DNA from: Pelomonas sp047654785
GTDB lineage: Bacteria > Pseudomonadota > Gammaproteobacteria > Burkholderiales > Burkholderiaceae_C
Length of the DNA: 64,000 nucleotides
Direction: 5' to 3'
Assembly (NCBI RefSeq): GCF_047654785.1
Contig: NZ_JASGKQ010000003.1
Location: forward strand, 434,001-498,000
Part shown: positions 33,756-41,551 of the stretch, one piece after another
Position numbering within the stretch: the first letter of the stretch is position 1
Layout: each line of letters starts with the position of its first letter
Translations under genes and position numbers: made by a program
Notes under the pieces: generated by a model
What the model was told of the DNA's origin: nothing
Database searches by the model: none
What the model saw: the letters and a program-made list of their open reading frames with translations, nothing else

Positions 33756-34874
33756 TCAGGCTTGCAGGGGTTGGACGGCGCCGGCGTGGTAGCCGCGCAG
33801 CAGGTCGCAGATCTCCTGCAGCTCCGCGTCGGTGATGGCCGGGTAGCTGGGCAGGTTGAGGCCGCGCCAGGCGATGTCCTCCGCCACCGGGTGCCGCTGG
33901 TAGCGCGCGGCATACATCGGCATGGTGTGCACCGGGCTGAAGGCCGGCCGGGTCTCGACGCCGGCCCGCGCCAGGTGGCGGCGCAGCGGATCGCGGTCGG
34001 CGGCGTCCTCCACGAGGACGGTCACCATCCAGTGGCTGTTGCCGACGTCCGGCGCATCCTGCTGGAACTGCAGCGGCACGCCCCGCAGCGCCTGGCGGTA
34101 GCGCTGCGCGAGTTCGCGCTTGCGGGCGATGAACTGCTCGGCGCGCTCCAGCTGCGCCAGGCCGAGCGCGGCGCACAGGTTGGTCATGCGGTAGTTGAAG
34201 CCGACCACGTCATGCCAGTACTCCCGGTGCGCGGCCAGCCCCTGGCCCTTGAAGTGCCGGGCGCGCTCGATGATGGTGCGGTCGTTGGTCACGACCATGC
34301 CGCCTTCGCCCGTGGTGATGGTCTTGTTGCCGAAGAAGCTGAAGGTGCTGACGTCGCCGAAGCTGCCGACGTGGCGGCCGTGGTAGGTGGTGCCGAAGGC
34401 TTCCGCGCAGTCCTCGATCAGGAAGATGCGGTGCTGGCGGCACAGCGCCTGCAGCGCGTCCATGTCGCAGGGGTGGCCGTACAGGTGGACGGCCATGATG
34501 GCCTTGGTGCGCGGCGTGATGCGGCGCGCGACGTCCTGCGGGTCGATCTGCCAGGTGTCCGCCGTCGAATCGGCGAACACCGGCGTGGCGCCGGTGTAGG
34601 CCACGGCGTTGGCCGAGGCGACGTAGGTCAGCGTCGGCACGATCACCTCGTCGCCCGGGCCGATGCCGAGCGCGACGAGCGCCAGGTGCAGCGCGACCGT
34701 GCCGTTGCAGACCGAGGTGGTGTGCGACACGCCGATGCGCTCGGCGAACCGCGTCTCGAACTCGGGGATGTAGCGGCCCTTGGACGAGATCCAGGAGGAC
34801 TGCAGGCAGTCCATCACATAGGCCTGCTCGTTGCCGGACAGGTCGGGGCGGTAGACGGGGATGCGGATGCTCAT
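33756..34874 (-). CDS. per: GDP-perosamine synthase (DegT/DnrJ/EryC1 aminotransferase)
   Basis: 372 residues. PLP-dependent sugar 4-aminotransferase: Lys184 in FSFFGNKTITTGEGGMV forms the internal aldimine; LIEDCAEAFG (Asp155) binds the pyridine nitrogen. The blocks SSWISSKGRYIPEFE, CNGTVALHLALVALGIGPGD and HLYGHPCDMDAL match perosamine synthases closely in my recollection, more than other sugar aminotransferases. It would convert the Gmd product to GDP-4-amino-4,6-dideoxymannose. The ATG at 34874 is set by MSIRIPVYRPDLSGNE; the upstream frame is non-homologous. Confidence 0.88.
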   Translation of the reverse strand: MSIRIPVYRPDLSGNEQAYVMDCLQSSWISSKGRYIPEFETRFAERIGVSHTTSVCNGTVALHLALVALGIGPGDEVIVPTLTYVASANAVAYTGATPVFADSTADTWQIDPQDVARRITPRTKAIMAVHLYGHPCDMDALQALCRQHRIFLIEDCAEAFGTTYHGRHVGSFGDVSTFSFFGNKTITTGEGGMVVTNDRTIIERARHFKGQGLAAHREYWHDVVGFNYRMTNLCAALGLAQLERAEQFIARKRELAQRYRQALRGVPLQFQQDAPDVGNSHWMVTVLVEDAADRDPLRRHLARAGVETRPAFSPVHTMPMYAARYQRHPVAEDIAWRGLNLPSYPAITDAELQEICDLLRGYHAGAVQPLQA

Positions 34875-35027
34875 CGCGGGGCACTTCCTGCGGGTCGGGT
34901 GGAAGTCGATTCTGTGGGCGCTGCATTGCCCCCGGTCACGCGATCTGCCGCAGGTTTCCCTTGCAACTGCACGGAACGGCTTGAACGGCGGCCCAGGCTT
35001 CACAGCCGGCCGGCCGCCGAACAGATG

Positions 35028-35663
35028 TCATCTGGTGGCAGCCAGGCGCTTGGCAGGAACACCGAAAACGGAAGTTTGGGCGCGGACGTTCGAGATCACG
35101 ACGGCACCGATGCCGACCGTGGCGCCATGGCCGATGCGCCGGCCGGGATGGATGGAGCTGGCGCACCCTAGCGTCACGTCGCTGCCCACCTCGACGTTGC
35201 CGTTCACGTTGTTCGAGCCCAGCAGCGTCGAGTAGCTGCCGACCACGGATTCATGCCCCACCCCCGATCGGCAGTTCAGCGTGGCGAACTCGCCAATGGA
35301 GGCGTTCGTGGAGACCGTGCAGAACGGGCAGATCACCGCGCCGCGGCCGATCGACACGTTCAGGCCGATGAGCGCCGAGGGATCGACATAGGTCTCGGCG
35401 ACCCAGCCGCGTTCCAGCGCCGCCTGGACGAGTTCCCGCTTGACCCGCGGCGAGCCCACCCCAACGATGAATCGAGCCGGGCCCTGCACCGCATCGAGGG
35501 TGAGCACGGGCAATCCCAGGCACTCGTCGGTTGCAGGCGGGGCGGTCTGGACCAGCGCGGTCGGCATCGCATGGCCCGGCAGCCGTGCCATCCAGCCCAA
35601 CAACTCGCGGGCCAGGCCTCCCGCGCCGAGGATGACCAAGGGCAGAGCGGGGTTCGCAGGCAT
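35028..35663 (-). CDS. NeuD/PerB-type sugar acyltransferase
   Basis: 211 residues: N-terminal Rossmann-like substrate domain (LVILGAGGLARELLGWM) and a C-terminal left-handed beta-helix of hexapeptide repeats (IGRGAVICPFCTVSTNASIG; VTLGCASSIHPGRRIGHGAT) ending VFGVPAKRL. Relatives acetylate the amino group of nucleotide-linked 4-amino sugars such as perosamine. Next to per this is the natural N-acetyltransferase or N-acyltransferase. Its ATG overlaps the GNAT stop by one base (TGATG); a GTG one codon upstream is an alternative. 153 bases without a gene separate it from per. Confidence 0.88.
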   Translation of the reverse strand: MPANPALPLVILGAGGLARELLGWMARLPGHAMPTALVQTAPPATDECLGLPVLTLDAVQGPARFIVGVGSPRVKRELVQAALERGWVAETYVDPSALIGLNVSIGRGAVICPFCTVSTNASIGEFATLNCRSGVGHESVVGSYSTLLGSNNVNGNVEVGSDVTLGCASSIHPGRRIGHGATVGIGAVVISNVRAQTSVFGVPAKRLAATR

Positions 35664-36268
35664 CACAGGCTCCTCTCCATTGCAAGATAGTCGTGCGCAG
35701 GCTCGCCCACGACGGCGAATTCATGCCGCTCGTACAGGCGTCGGGCGGCGGGGTTGTCACGCCGGACGTGCAGGGCGATGGCCTTCACCCCCGGGCTCTG
35801 CAGCGCCACCGAATGAAGCAGCCGCATCAAGCGGTCGCCGCAACCGCGGCCCCGCGCGTGAGGTGCGACGAACAGTTTGGCCAGGTACAGGCTGTCCGGC
35901 GTCCGGATGTCCGCCTTGGACCGCTGCAGGTCGCGCAGGCGCTGCTTGATGGCGGCCCAATCGGCGTCGCAGTACGGCAGCAGCATCTTGAGGGTCGTTG
36001 CCTGGCGCGAAAACATTTCTGGAAAGCGGTAGGCGCACAGGAAGCCGGCCAGCTTCGCGTTGTCGAGGACGAGGTGCGGGCCGAAGCAGTCCGACATGGG
36101 CTCGGCAAGAAGTGCCGTGGCGACGGGTTGCAGTCGCGCCGCCGTCAGGCCCAGTGCGGCAAAGAAGTTCGGATCGGCCCCGACGCAGCCCTGCGCGAAC
36201 AGCGCCGGATCGATGGCCTGCGCGCCGTGCCCGTCATCGCGATGCGGCTGCGCCGGCTTCGGCGTCAT
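35663..36268 (-). CDS. GNAT-family N-acyltransferase
   Basis: 201 residues. The acyl-CoA binding block is LYLAKLFVAPHARGRGCGDRLMRLL (R/Q-x-x-G-x-G/A), followed by ALHVRRDNPAARRLYERHEFAVVG. It transfers an acyl group to an amine. With two carrier proteins and a ketoacyl synthase upstream, an acyl-carrier-linked donor is possible. ATG at 36268 overlaps the reductase stop by ATGA. Acceptor not determinable; the amino sugar is the obvious candidate. Confidence 0.83.
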   Translation of the reverse strand: MTPKPAQPHRDDGHGAQAIDPALFAQGCVGADPNFFAALGLTAARLQPVATALLAEPMSDCFGPHLVLDNAKLAGFLCAYRFPEMFSRQATTLKMLLPYCDADWAAIKQRLRDLQRSKADIRTPDSLYLAKLFVAPHARGRGCGDRLMRLLHSVALQSPGVKAIALHVRRDNPAARRLYERHEFAVVGEPAHDYLAMERSL

Positions 36269-36999
36269 CGGCACGTCCGGCCGCCGTCGACCACCAGGTC
36301 GATGCCCGTGATCCACCGCGCCTTGCCGCTGCTCAGGAAGTCCACGGCATCGGCCACGTCCTGGGCCTGGCCGAGGCCCAGCGGATATTGAGCCGCGATC
36401 CGCGCGAACTCTTCGGGCGCCAGGGCGCGCCTGACCTGATCCGCCTTGCGGCCCTCGATCCAGCCGGGCGACACGGTGTTGACCCGGATGCCCTTGCGCG
36501 CGAATTCCACCGCCATTGACCGCCCGGCGGCGACCATCGCGGCCTTGGATGCCGCGTAGGCACTGAGCCCGGCTTCACCGAGCCGATGGGCAATGCTGGC
36601 GACCAGCGTCACCGACCGCGGCGCTTGCGCATGCGAGTACTTGGCGCTCGAGAAGAACCGGCATGCGTCGAACACGCCCTGGACATTGACGTCCAGATGG
36701 CGAGCCAAATGGCCGTCGCTGAGCACTGACAGCGGCGCCACCTGGTGATGGCCGGCCACATAGACGAGGTTGGCCAGGCCAACGGGCCGGCAGGCCTCGA
36801 AAAGCGCCTTGACGGATTCCACGTCGGCGACATCGCAATGGACGTCGTAGCGGCCCGTCGACTGCGGCAGCAGACCCCGGCCGAACAGATCCGGATGCCT
36901 GCTGGCCGCCACGATGGCGTCGCCCCGCTGCGCCAGGACGGCGCAGATGGCCGCGCCGATTTCGGACGCGGCACCGATGACCAACGTGGCACGCTGCAT
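36265..36999 (-). CDS. Short-chain dehydrogenase/reductase (3-oxoacyl-ACP reductase-like)
   Basis: 244-residue classical SDR. Cofactor loop VIGAASEIGAAICAVL, NAG-type region LVYVAGHH, catalytic Ser in LVASIAHRL and Tyr/Lys in YAASKAAMVAAG, then NTVSPGWIEG. FabG-like. In this operon it would reduce the beta-keto group formed by the ketoacyl synthase to a beta-hydroxyacyl-ACP. A sugar reductase role cannot be excluded. Confidence 0.82.
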   Translation of the reverse strand: MQRATLVIGAASEIGAAICAVLAQRGDAIVAASRHPDLFGRGLLPQSTGRYDVHCDVADVESVKALFEACRPVGLANLVYVAGHHQVAPLSVLSDGHLARHLDVNVQGVFDACRFFSSAKYSHAQAPRSVTLVASIAHRLGEAGLSAYAASKAAMVAAGRSMAVEFARKGIRVNTVSPGWIEGRKADQVRRALAPEEFARIAAQYPLGLGQAQDVADAVDFLSSGKARWITGIDLVVDGGRTCR

Positions 37000-37008
37000 G
37001 GCTCTGCG

Positions 37009-37239
37009 CTATGCCGACTTCAGCGATCGAATCAGCACCGCCAGGGCGGAGATGCTGGCGGCCGACCGGAGATGCTGGTCCGACAACACGACGCCATATT
37101 CGTCCTCGACTGCGGTCATCAACGTCAACGCGGCCAGGGAGTCCCAACGGGGATGGGTGTGGAAATCAAGGTCTGCAGGCAGCTGCGACGCATCGGCTTC
37201 CAGCGTCTCTGCCAATATTTCAATCAATTTATCGGTCAT
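37009..37239 (-). CDS. Acyl carrier protein (second carrier of the island)
   Basis: 76 residues. The phosphopantetheine attachment Ser is in RWDSLAALTLM (DSL motif, near residue 41), followed by VEDEYGVVL. Start ATG at 37239 overlaps the KAS III stop by ATGA. It probably carries the growing or finished acyl chain handled by the synthase and reductase next to it. Not the housekeeping AcpP, which would be in the fab cluster. Confidence 0.85.
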   Translation of the reverse strand: MTDKLIEILAETLEADASQLPADLDFHTHPRWDSLAALTLMTAVEDEYGVVLSDQHLRSAASISALAVLIRSLKSA

Positions 37240-38297
37240 TGCTCTATAACTCCCATGGAAATGCAGGGCTTGAGCACAATGTCGGCAGCGCCCCAACTCA
37301 AGCCGACACCAAATCCGGACAACAGGCAATGCAAGGAAGAACTCGTGTCGGGCTCGCTGGCGATCAGCATCGGAATGGTGGCCGATGATGAATTGCCGTA
37401 CCTTCTCACCACCCGGTCCGGCATCGCAGTTTCATTGACGCCGAACTTCTTCCTCAGCCGGTCGATGATGAATGCATTGGCTTGGTGGAAATACAGCCGT
37501 TGATAGTCCGAGAAGGTCGTGCCACGGTCCCGGATGAAGGCATCCAGGAACTGTGGCACCACCGTCTGGGTAAACGCGAAAACATCGCGCCCGTTCATCC
37601 GCAACTGCTCCTGGCTGCGCCAGTTGCCCTCGCCATCCATTTCCATCTGCGACGTTGCCGCGCAGCTGGGGCGGCGCGCGCCGCCTGCCGGGATGATGAG
37701 CTTGTCAAAGCCGGCGCCGTCATGGCGGATCTCGATATTGATCGGTGAAGCCGCCGCGTCCTTTCGCAATACCGTGACGGTGGCCGCATCGCCGATGAGG
37801 GGGTAGGAATTCCGGTCGCGGCTGGACACCCGCTGGCTGAGCACGTCCCCTGCGAGGATGACCGCGCAATGGGCATCCGTGGCGCTCAGGAATGCACAGG
37901 CTTCAAACAGGCCCTTGATAAAACCGTTGCATCCTTCATTGATGTCGGCGCAATATGCACCGGCTTGCAAGCCGAGCCGGCCATGCAGTGCGGCGCTGGT
38001 CGGAGGGATGACGTAGTCAGGCGTCTGCGATACGAAATAGACGGCATCGATTTCATCCGTCTTGAGCGTGCCGCGTTCGATGAGGTGGGAGAATCCGGTC
38101 TGTGCGAGATCCGCCGTCGTCACGCCCGCGGGGGCGACGCGATGTTCGCCATAGCCCATCAGTTCCTTGAGCTTGATGCTGCTGGCCTTGTCGTGCGAAT
38201 AATTCTCGATTTCATCATCGAAGTATGAGATCTGGCGTGGAACCACGCCGATGCAGGCTGCGATGGACACGCCGGTGAAGCTGGCCTTCATGTTCAA
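37236..38297 (-). CDS. 3-oxoacyl-ACP synthase III-like (FabH family)
   Basis: 353 residues with the full KAS III triad: Cys123 (DINEGCNGFIKGL), His271 (YFHQANAF) and Asn302 (RRYGNSSSATIP). Such enzymes condense a starter acyl group with malonyl-ACP. Flanked on both sides by carrier proteins and followed by a reductase, it should build a short beta-hydroxyacyl chain. N-terminal MNMKASF offers two close ATGs. Base composition here is clearly less GC-rich than in the flagellar genes. Confidence 0.87.
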   Translation of the reverse strand: MNMKASFTGVSIAACIGVVPRQISYFDDEIENYSHDKASSIKLKELMGYGEHRVAPAGVTTADLAQTGFSHLIERGTLKTDEIDAVYFVSQTPDYVIPPTSAALHGRLGLQAGAYCADINEGCNGFIKGLFEACAFLSATDAHCAVILAGDVLSQRVSSRDRNSYPLIGDAATVTVLRKDAAASPINIEIRHDGAGFDKLIIPAGGARRPSCAATSQMEMDGEGNWRSQEQLRMNGRDVFAFTQTVVPQFLDAFIRDRGTTFSDYQRLYFHQANAFIIDRLRKKFGVNETAMPDRVVRRYGNSSSATIPMLIASEPDTSSSLHCLLSGFGVGLSWGAADIVLKPCISMGVIEQ

Positions 38298-38536
38298 CCT
38301 GCTTTCGACAAGGCGCCAACCAGCGCCGACATCGCGGCGATGGTCGCAAAATTCTCCGGAAGAATCATCTCGCCCGGAATCGTGATGCCGAAGTCGGCTT
38401 CCAGGTCTGACGTGAGCATCACGATATCGAATGAATCGAGCAGGCCGTCACCGATGAAATCCATCGACGATTCGTAGTCGTACTCGGGATGTCTGCTCCG
38501 CAGCATGGCGAGGAGTTGCGCTTCAGTGGCTGTCAT
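38294..38536 (-). CDS. DltC-like carrier protein
   Basis: 80 residues. GDGLLDSFDIVML carries the phosphopantetheine Ser near residue 35; the EGLLDSFxxVELL pattern and the following ADFGITIPGEMI resemble DltC, the D-alanine carrier of lipoteichoic acid D-alanylation, more than fatty-acid ACP. It sits between a DltA-like ligase (18 bases away) and the KAS III gene (ATGA overlap), so it is probably the carrier loaded by the ligase. Confidence 0.8.
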   Translation of the reverse strand: MTATEAQLLAMLRSRHPEYDYESSMDFIGDGLLDSFDIVMLTSDLEADFGITIPGEMILPENFATIAAMSALVGALSKAG

Positions 38537-38554
38537 GAGAGTCCCGGAAAATGA

Positions 38555-40096
38555 TCAGTTGAGCGACGCTGCGAGCTTGAGGCGGTCGATCTTTCCGTTC
38601 GCACTCAGCGGAAGCTCTTCAACGATGCGGATGATGGTGGGCATCATGTATTTCGGAATGCGTTGGCCCAGTTCGCGGCGCATTTGGACGATGTCCGAGC
38701 TGGCGTCGACCTTGAGTACGGCGAACAGCACGATTTGACGAAGGGATGCCGGGTAGAGGATGCATGCCTGGGCCACTTGCGCGAGTTTCAGGGCCGCAGC
38801 TTCGATCTCGCCGAGCTCGATGCGGTGGCCATTGTGCTTGATCTGCGAGTCCTTGCGGCCGAGGAAGGTGATGCAGCCGGTTTCATCGCGGCGAACCAGA
38901 TCGCCGGTGCGATAGATCAGGTCGCGAAATCGCTTCTGCAGCGGGTTTTGCACGAATACGGTGCTGGACCGCTCCGGATCATTCCAATAACCGAGGGCGA
39001 GAGAGCTGCCTCGCACGCAGAGTTCGCCTATCTGACCGGCGGCGCAGGCCTGGTCGTGCTCGTCGAGGAGGATGACGTCAGTATTCTTGCAGGCATGCCC
39101 GATCGGAAGGATGTCGCCGGCATAGGGTTCGTGGAATGTGAACGCCGTGCAGTCCACCGTGATCTCGGTGGGGCCATAGAGGTTGGAGAACAACGCTCCC
39201 GGCAGTGCCTTGACCCAGGCATTGATTTGCGCGACAGGCATTTGCTCGCCGGCGAACAGCACATGCTTGACGGAGGTGGGAGGAAATTTATCCAGGAGGC
39301 CTGAATTGGCGACAGCGACCAGCACCGACGGTACCCAGAAGATGGTCGTGATGGCCTTGGCGCTGAGATAGTCGAGGATCAGCTTTGGAAATGCATACAA
39401 CCCGTCCGGCGGGATGTGCAGCGACGCGCCGGTAGCGAATGACAGATAGAGGTCGAGCGTGGAGTTGTCGAAATAAAAAGGCGCTTGGCTCGCAATTCTG
39501 CTCGTGTCGTCCACCGGGTATGATTGGCGCGCCCATTCGATATAGTCGATGACACTCCGGTGTGAAATCGTCACGCCTTTCGGAATGCCGGTCGAGCCAG
39601 ATGTGAAGATCACATAGCAGGGATCGAGATCGATTCTGTCGGCGAGCCGGTGCCTGGCCGCGGCAATGGCCTGGTCGACGACCTGGATCGTGCAATCCGG
39701 TTCGATGTCGGACGCAATGCAAATGACGGATTCTTCGCTGCCGGAAATATCTCGCGCCAATACGTAGGTGGTTTCGGTGCAGATCAGCACGGTATCGCCA
39801 ATCTGGCCGACAATCGTGCGTAGCCGTTCGGCCGGCGATGCGCCATCCAGCGGGATATAGACGCCGCCGGCAAATACCGACGCCACGATGGCGACGACGG
39901 CTTCGGCCGATTTCGGCACCAACACGGCGATGGGATCCCCTGGCGAGACGCCGCGGTCAGCCAGCAGGCGTGCCAAACGGTCCGCAGCCACCACCAGCTG
40001 GGCAAAGCTGATGGCGCGGCGCTCGTCTTCCAGCGCGAGCCGGTTCGGCCAGCGCCGGGCCGATTCGAACAGGTACTCGGCGACGTTGATTTGCAT
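38555..40096 (-). CDS. DltA-like adenylating enzyme (AMP-binding ligase)
   Basis: 513 residues. Activates a carboxylic acid as the adenylate and loads it on a carrier thiol. Motifs: A3 FTSGSTGIPKGVTISH, A4-region FYFDNSTLDLYLSFATG, A5 NLYGPTEITVDCT, A7 YRTGDLVRR, A8 GRKDSQIKHNGHRIELGEIE, A10 LPLSANGKIDR with catalytic Lys. The Asp of the FD pair, which in amino-acid-activating enzymes contacts the alpha-amino group, is present, so an amino acid substrate is plausible. Overall layout resembles DltA. The ATG at 40096 (MQINVAEYLFESARRWPNRL) is set by the domain start. First gene of the twelve-gene minus-strand run. Confidence 0.85.
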   Translation of the reverse strand: MQINVAEYLFESARRWPNRLALEDERRAISFAQLVVAADRLARLLADRGVSPGDPIAVLVPKSAEAVVAIVASVFAGGVYIPLDGASPAERLRTIVGQIGDTVLICTETTYVLARDISGSEESVICIASDIEPDCTIQVVDQAIAAARHRLADRIDLDPCYVIFTSGSTGIPKGVTISHRSVIDYIEWARQSYPVDDTSRIASQAPFYFDNSTLDLYLSFATGASLHIPPDGLYAFPKLILDYLSAKAITTIFWVPSVLVAVANSGLLDKFPPTSVKHVLFAGEQMPVAQINAWVKALPGALFSNLYGPTEITVDCTAFTFHEPYAGDILPIGHACKNTDVILLDEHDQACAAGQIGELCVRGSSLALGYWNDPERSSTVFVQNPLQKRFRDLIYRTGDLVRRDETGCITFLGRKDSQIKHNGHRIELGEIEAAALKLAQVAQACILYPASLRQIVLFAVLKVDASSDIVQMRRELGQRIPKYMMPTIIRIVEELPLSANGKIDRLKLAASLN

Positions 40097-40499
40097 GTGG
40101 GTTGACGCATGGGGCCGGCGCATGGCCGCGATCTGGCGGTTCGGGCGCTGGTGTACGGTGCTGCGAGCGGCTGTGTTGTCAGGGGGCCTGGGATGGATCC
40201 TCGCGGGAGACATGATGGCCAGTCCGGGGCGGCGTGAATCCGCGGATGAGGCGGCGGAAGGTCGCGCTGATCCTGAACTCGGGCGGCAGTGTCGTCCAGG
40301 AAATGCGGTAGCCAGCCGAGGGTGTGCAGGCGCTTCCCGGCAAAGCGCCCCGCTCGTGCAGCAAGGCTGTAGGAATTTGCCTGACAAGCCCCGTCGGCAA
40401 CCCTGACGCTCCGCGCGGAATTGGCCCGATGTTGCGCCCCATCTCGACTCTTCAGAATTCGTTCCACGCTGCACCGACATGCACAGCAAGGAGCCGAAC
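40097..40499. other. Divergent intergenic region between ligase and flhD
   Basis: About 400 bases with no supported gene. It must hold promoters for the sugar/acyl island (minus) and flhDC (plus). A palindrome-like site lies at 40368-40386. AAGGAG at 40490-40495 is the ribosome binding site of flhD. No sigma-28 box is readable. Confidence 0.6.
40368..40386. promoter_or_regulatory. Palindrome-like site upstream of flhD
   Basis: TGTAGGAATTTGCCTGACA: TGT-AGG on the left answers CCT-(G)ACA on the right about an AT-rich centre. It lies 114 bases before the flhD ATG, a fitting position for a regulator of the master operon. Binding factor unknown. Confidence 0.4.
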
Positions 40500-40820
40500 A
40501 TGAACACCGAGCAAATCCTCACCGAGATCCGCGAAGCCAACCTGTCCTACCTGATGCTGGCGCAGAGCCTGATCCGCGCCGACCGCGAGCAGGCGCTGTA
40601 CCGGCTGGGCATCAGCGAGGACACGGCCACGCTGATCGGCACGCTGAGCCCGGCGCAGGTCATGAAGATCGCCGCCGGCAACACGCTGCTGTGTGCCTTC
40701 CGCATGAGCGACGACCTGGTGTGGGGCCTGCTGACCAACCACAGCAAGCCCGGCACGAACGAGAGCGTGTCCCGCCTGCATGCCTCCATCCTGATGGCCG
40801 GCCGCCACGAGCACGCCTAG
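40500..40820 (+). CDS. flhD: Flagellar master regulator subunit FlhD
   Basis: 106 residues, helical dimer that with FlhC forms the D4C2 activator of early flagellar genes. It has the FlhD sequence pattern (EIREANLSYLMLAQSLIRAD) and Cys65 (NTLLCAFRMSDD) at the position of the inter-subunit disulfide in E. coli. The ATG at 40500 has AAGGAG 5 bases upstream. A 164-base gap with a GC-rich repeat separates it from flhC, longer than a tight operon would need. Confidence 0.97.
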   Translation: MNTEQILTEIREANLSYLMLAQSLIRADREQALYRLGISEDTATLIGTLSPAQVMKIAAGNTLLCAFRMSDDLVWGLLTNHSKPGTNESVSRLHASILMAGRHEHA

Positions 40821-40827
40821 GGCTGTC

Positions 40828-40960
40828 GGCCCCCGGCCCGGCGGGTACGCCGGGCCACCCCCCGAGGGGGTGCGGACCGTCGCGGGGCCGACCCCGCTCC
40901 GACGTCCGCTGCGGGCCGGCTTGGGAGCGGCCCGGCGCCGTCCCGCAGTCCGACACACCG
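40828..40960. repeat. GC-rich intergenic repeat between flhD and flhC
   Basis: Starts with a perfect 9-base stem (GGCCCGGCG/CGCCGGGCC, 40835-40856), then CCCCCCGAGGGGG, CGGGG...CCCCG, and TGCGGGCCGGCTTGGGAGCG with GCCCGGCGC. The last block is identical at 53.12 kb; a short version is at 20.74 kb. It could form RNA structure within the flhDC transcript. Confidence 0.8.
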
Positions 40961-40984
40961 TCCACCGAGAATCGAGAAAACACC

Positions 40985-41521
40985 ATGCGCGTCAAGAGCA
41001 TCCTCACCGAAGCCAAGCAGATCGAACGGGCCGTGCAGCTCATCCACCTCGGCGCCCGGCTGCAGGTGCTGGAGTCGGAGACCGATCTGTCCTATGAGCG
41101 CCTGCTGCGGCTGTACAAGGAGGTGGCGGGCAAGTCGCCGTCCAAGGGCCAACTGCCGTTCTCGACGGACTGGTTCATGACCTGGCAGCCCAACATCCAC
41201 GCCAGCCTGTTCCTGAACATCCACGAGTACCTGAACAAGGCCGCCGAGATGGACGAGATCGACACCGTCATCAAGGCCTACCAGCTCTACCAGGAGCAAG
41301 CCACCAGCCAGGGCCTGGAGGCGATGCTGTCGGTCACGCGCGCCTGGCGCCTGGTCAAGTTCGTCGACAACGGCATGCTGACGCTGACCAAGTGCTCCAG
41401 GTGCAGCGGCCAGTTCGTCACCCACCCGCACGAGATGGCGCGCCACTTCATCTGCGGCCTGTGCAACCCGCCGGCGCGGGCGGGCAAGGGCAGGGCGCAG
41501 GGTTCCATCCAGATGCACTGA
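40985..41521 (+). CDS. flhC: Flagellar master regulator subunit FlhC
   Basis: 178 residues. Zinc cysteines Cys137, Cys140, Cys157 and Cys160 (KCSRCSGQF; FICGLCNPP) are at the same numbers as in E. coli FlhC. DNA-binding partner of FlhD. Ends 30 bases from the convergent higA. Confidence 0.98.
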   Translation: MRVKSILTEAKQIERAVQLIHLGARLQVLESETDLSYERLLRLYKEVAGKSPSKGQLPFSTDWFMTWQPNIHASLFLNIHEYLNKAAEMDEIDTVIKAYQLYQEQATSQGLEAMLSVTRAWRLVKFVDNGMLTLTKCSRCSGQFVTHPHEMARHFICGLCNPPARAGKGRAQGSIQMH

Positions 41522-41551
41522 GCCTGGCGGCCGCCGGGAGCCCGCGTGGGG

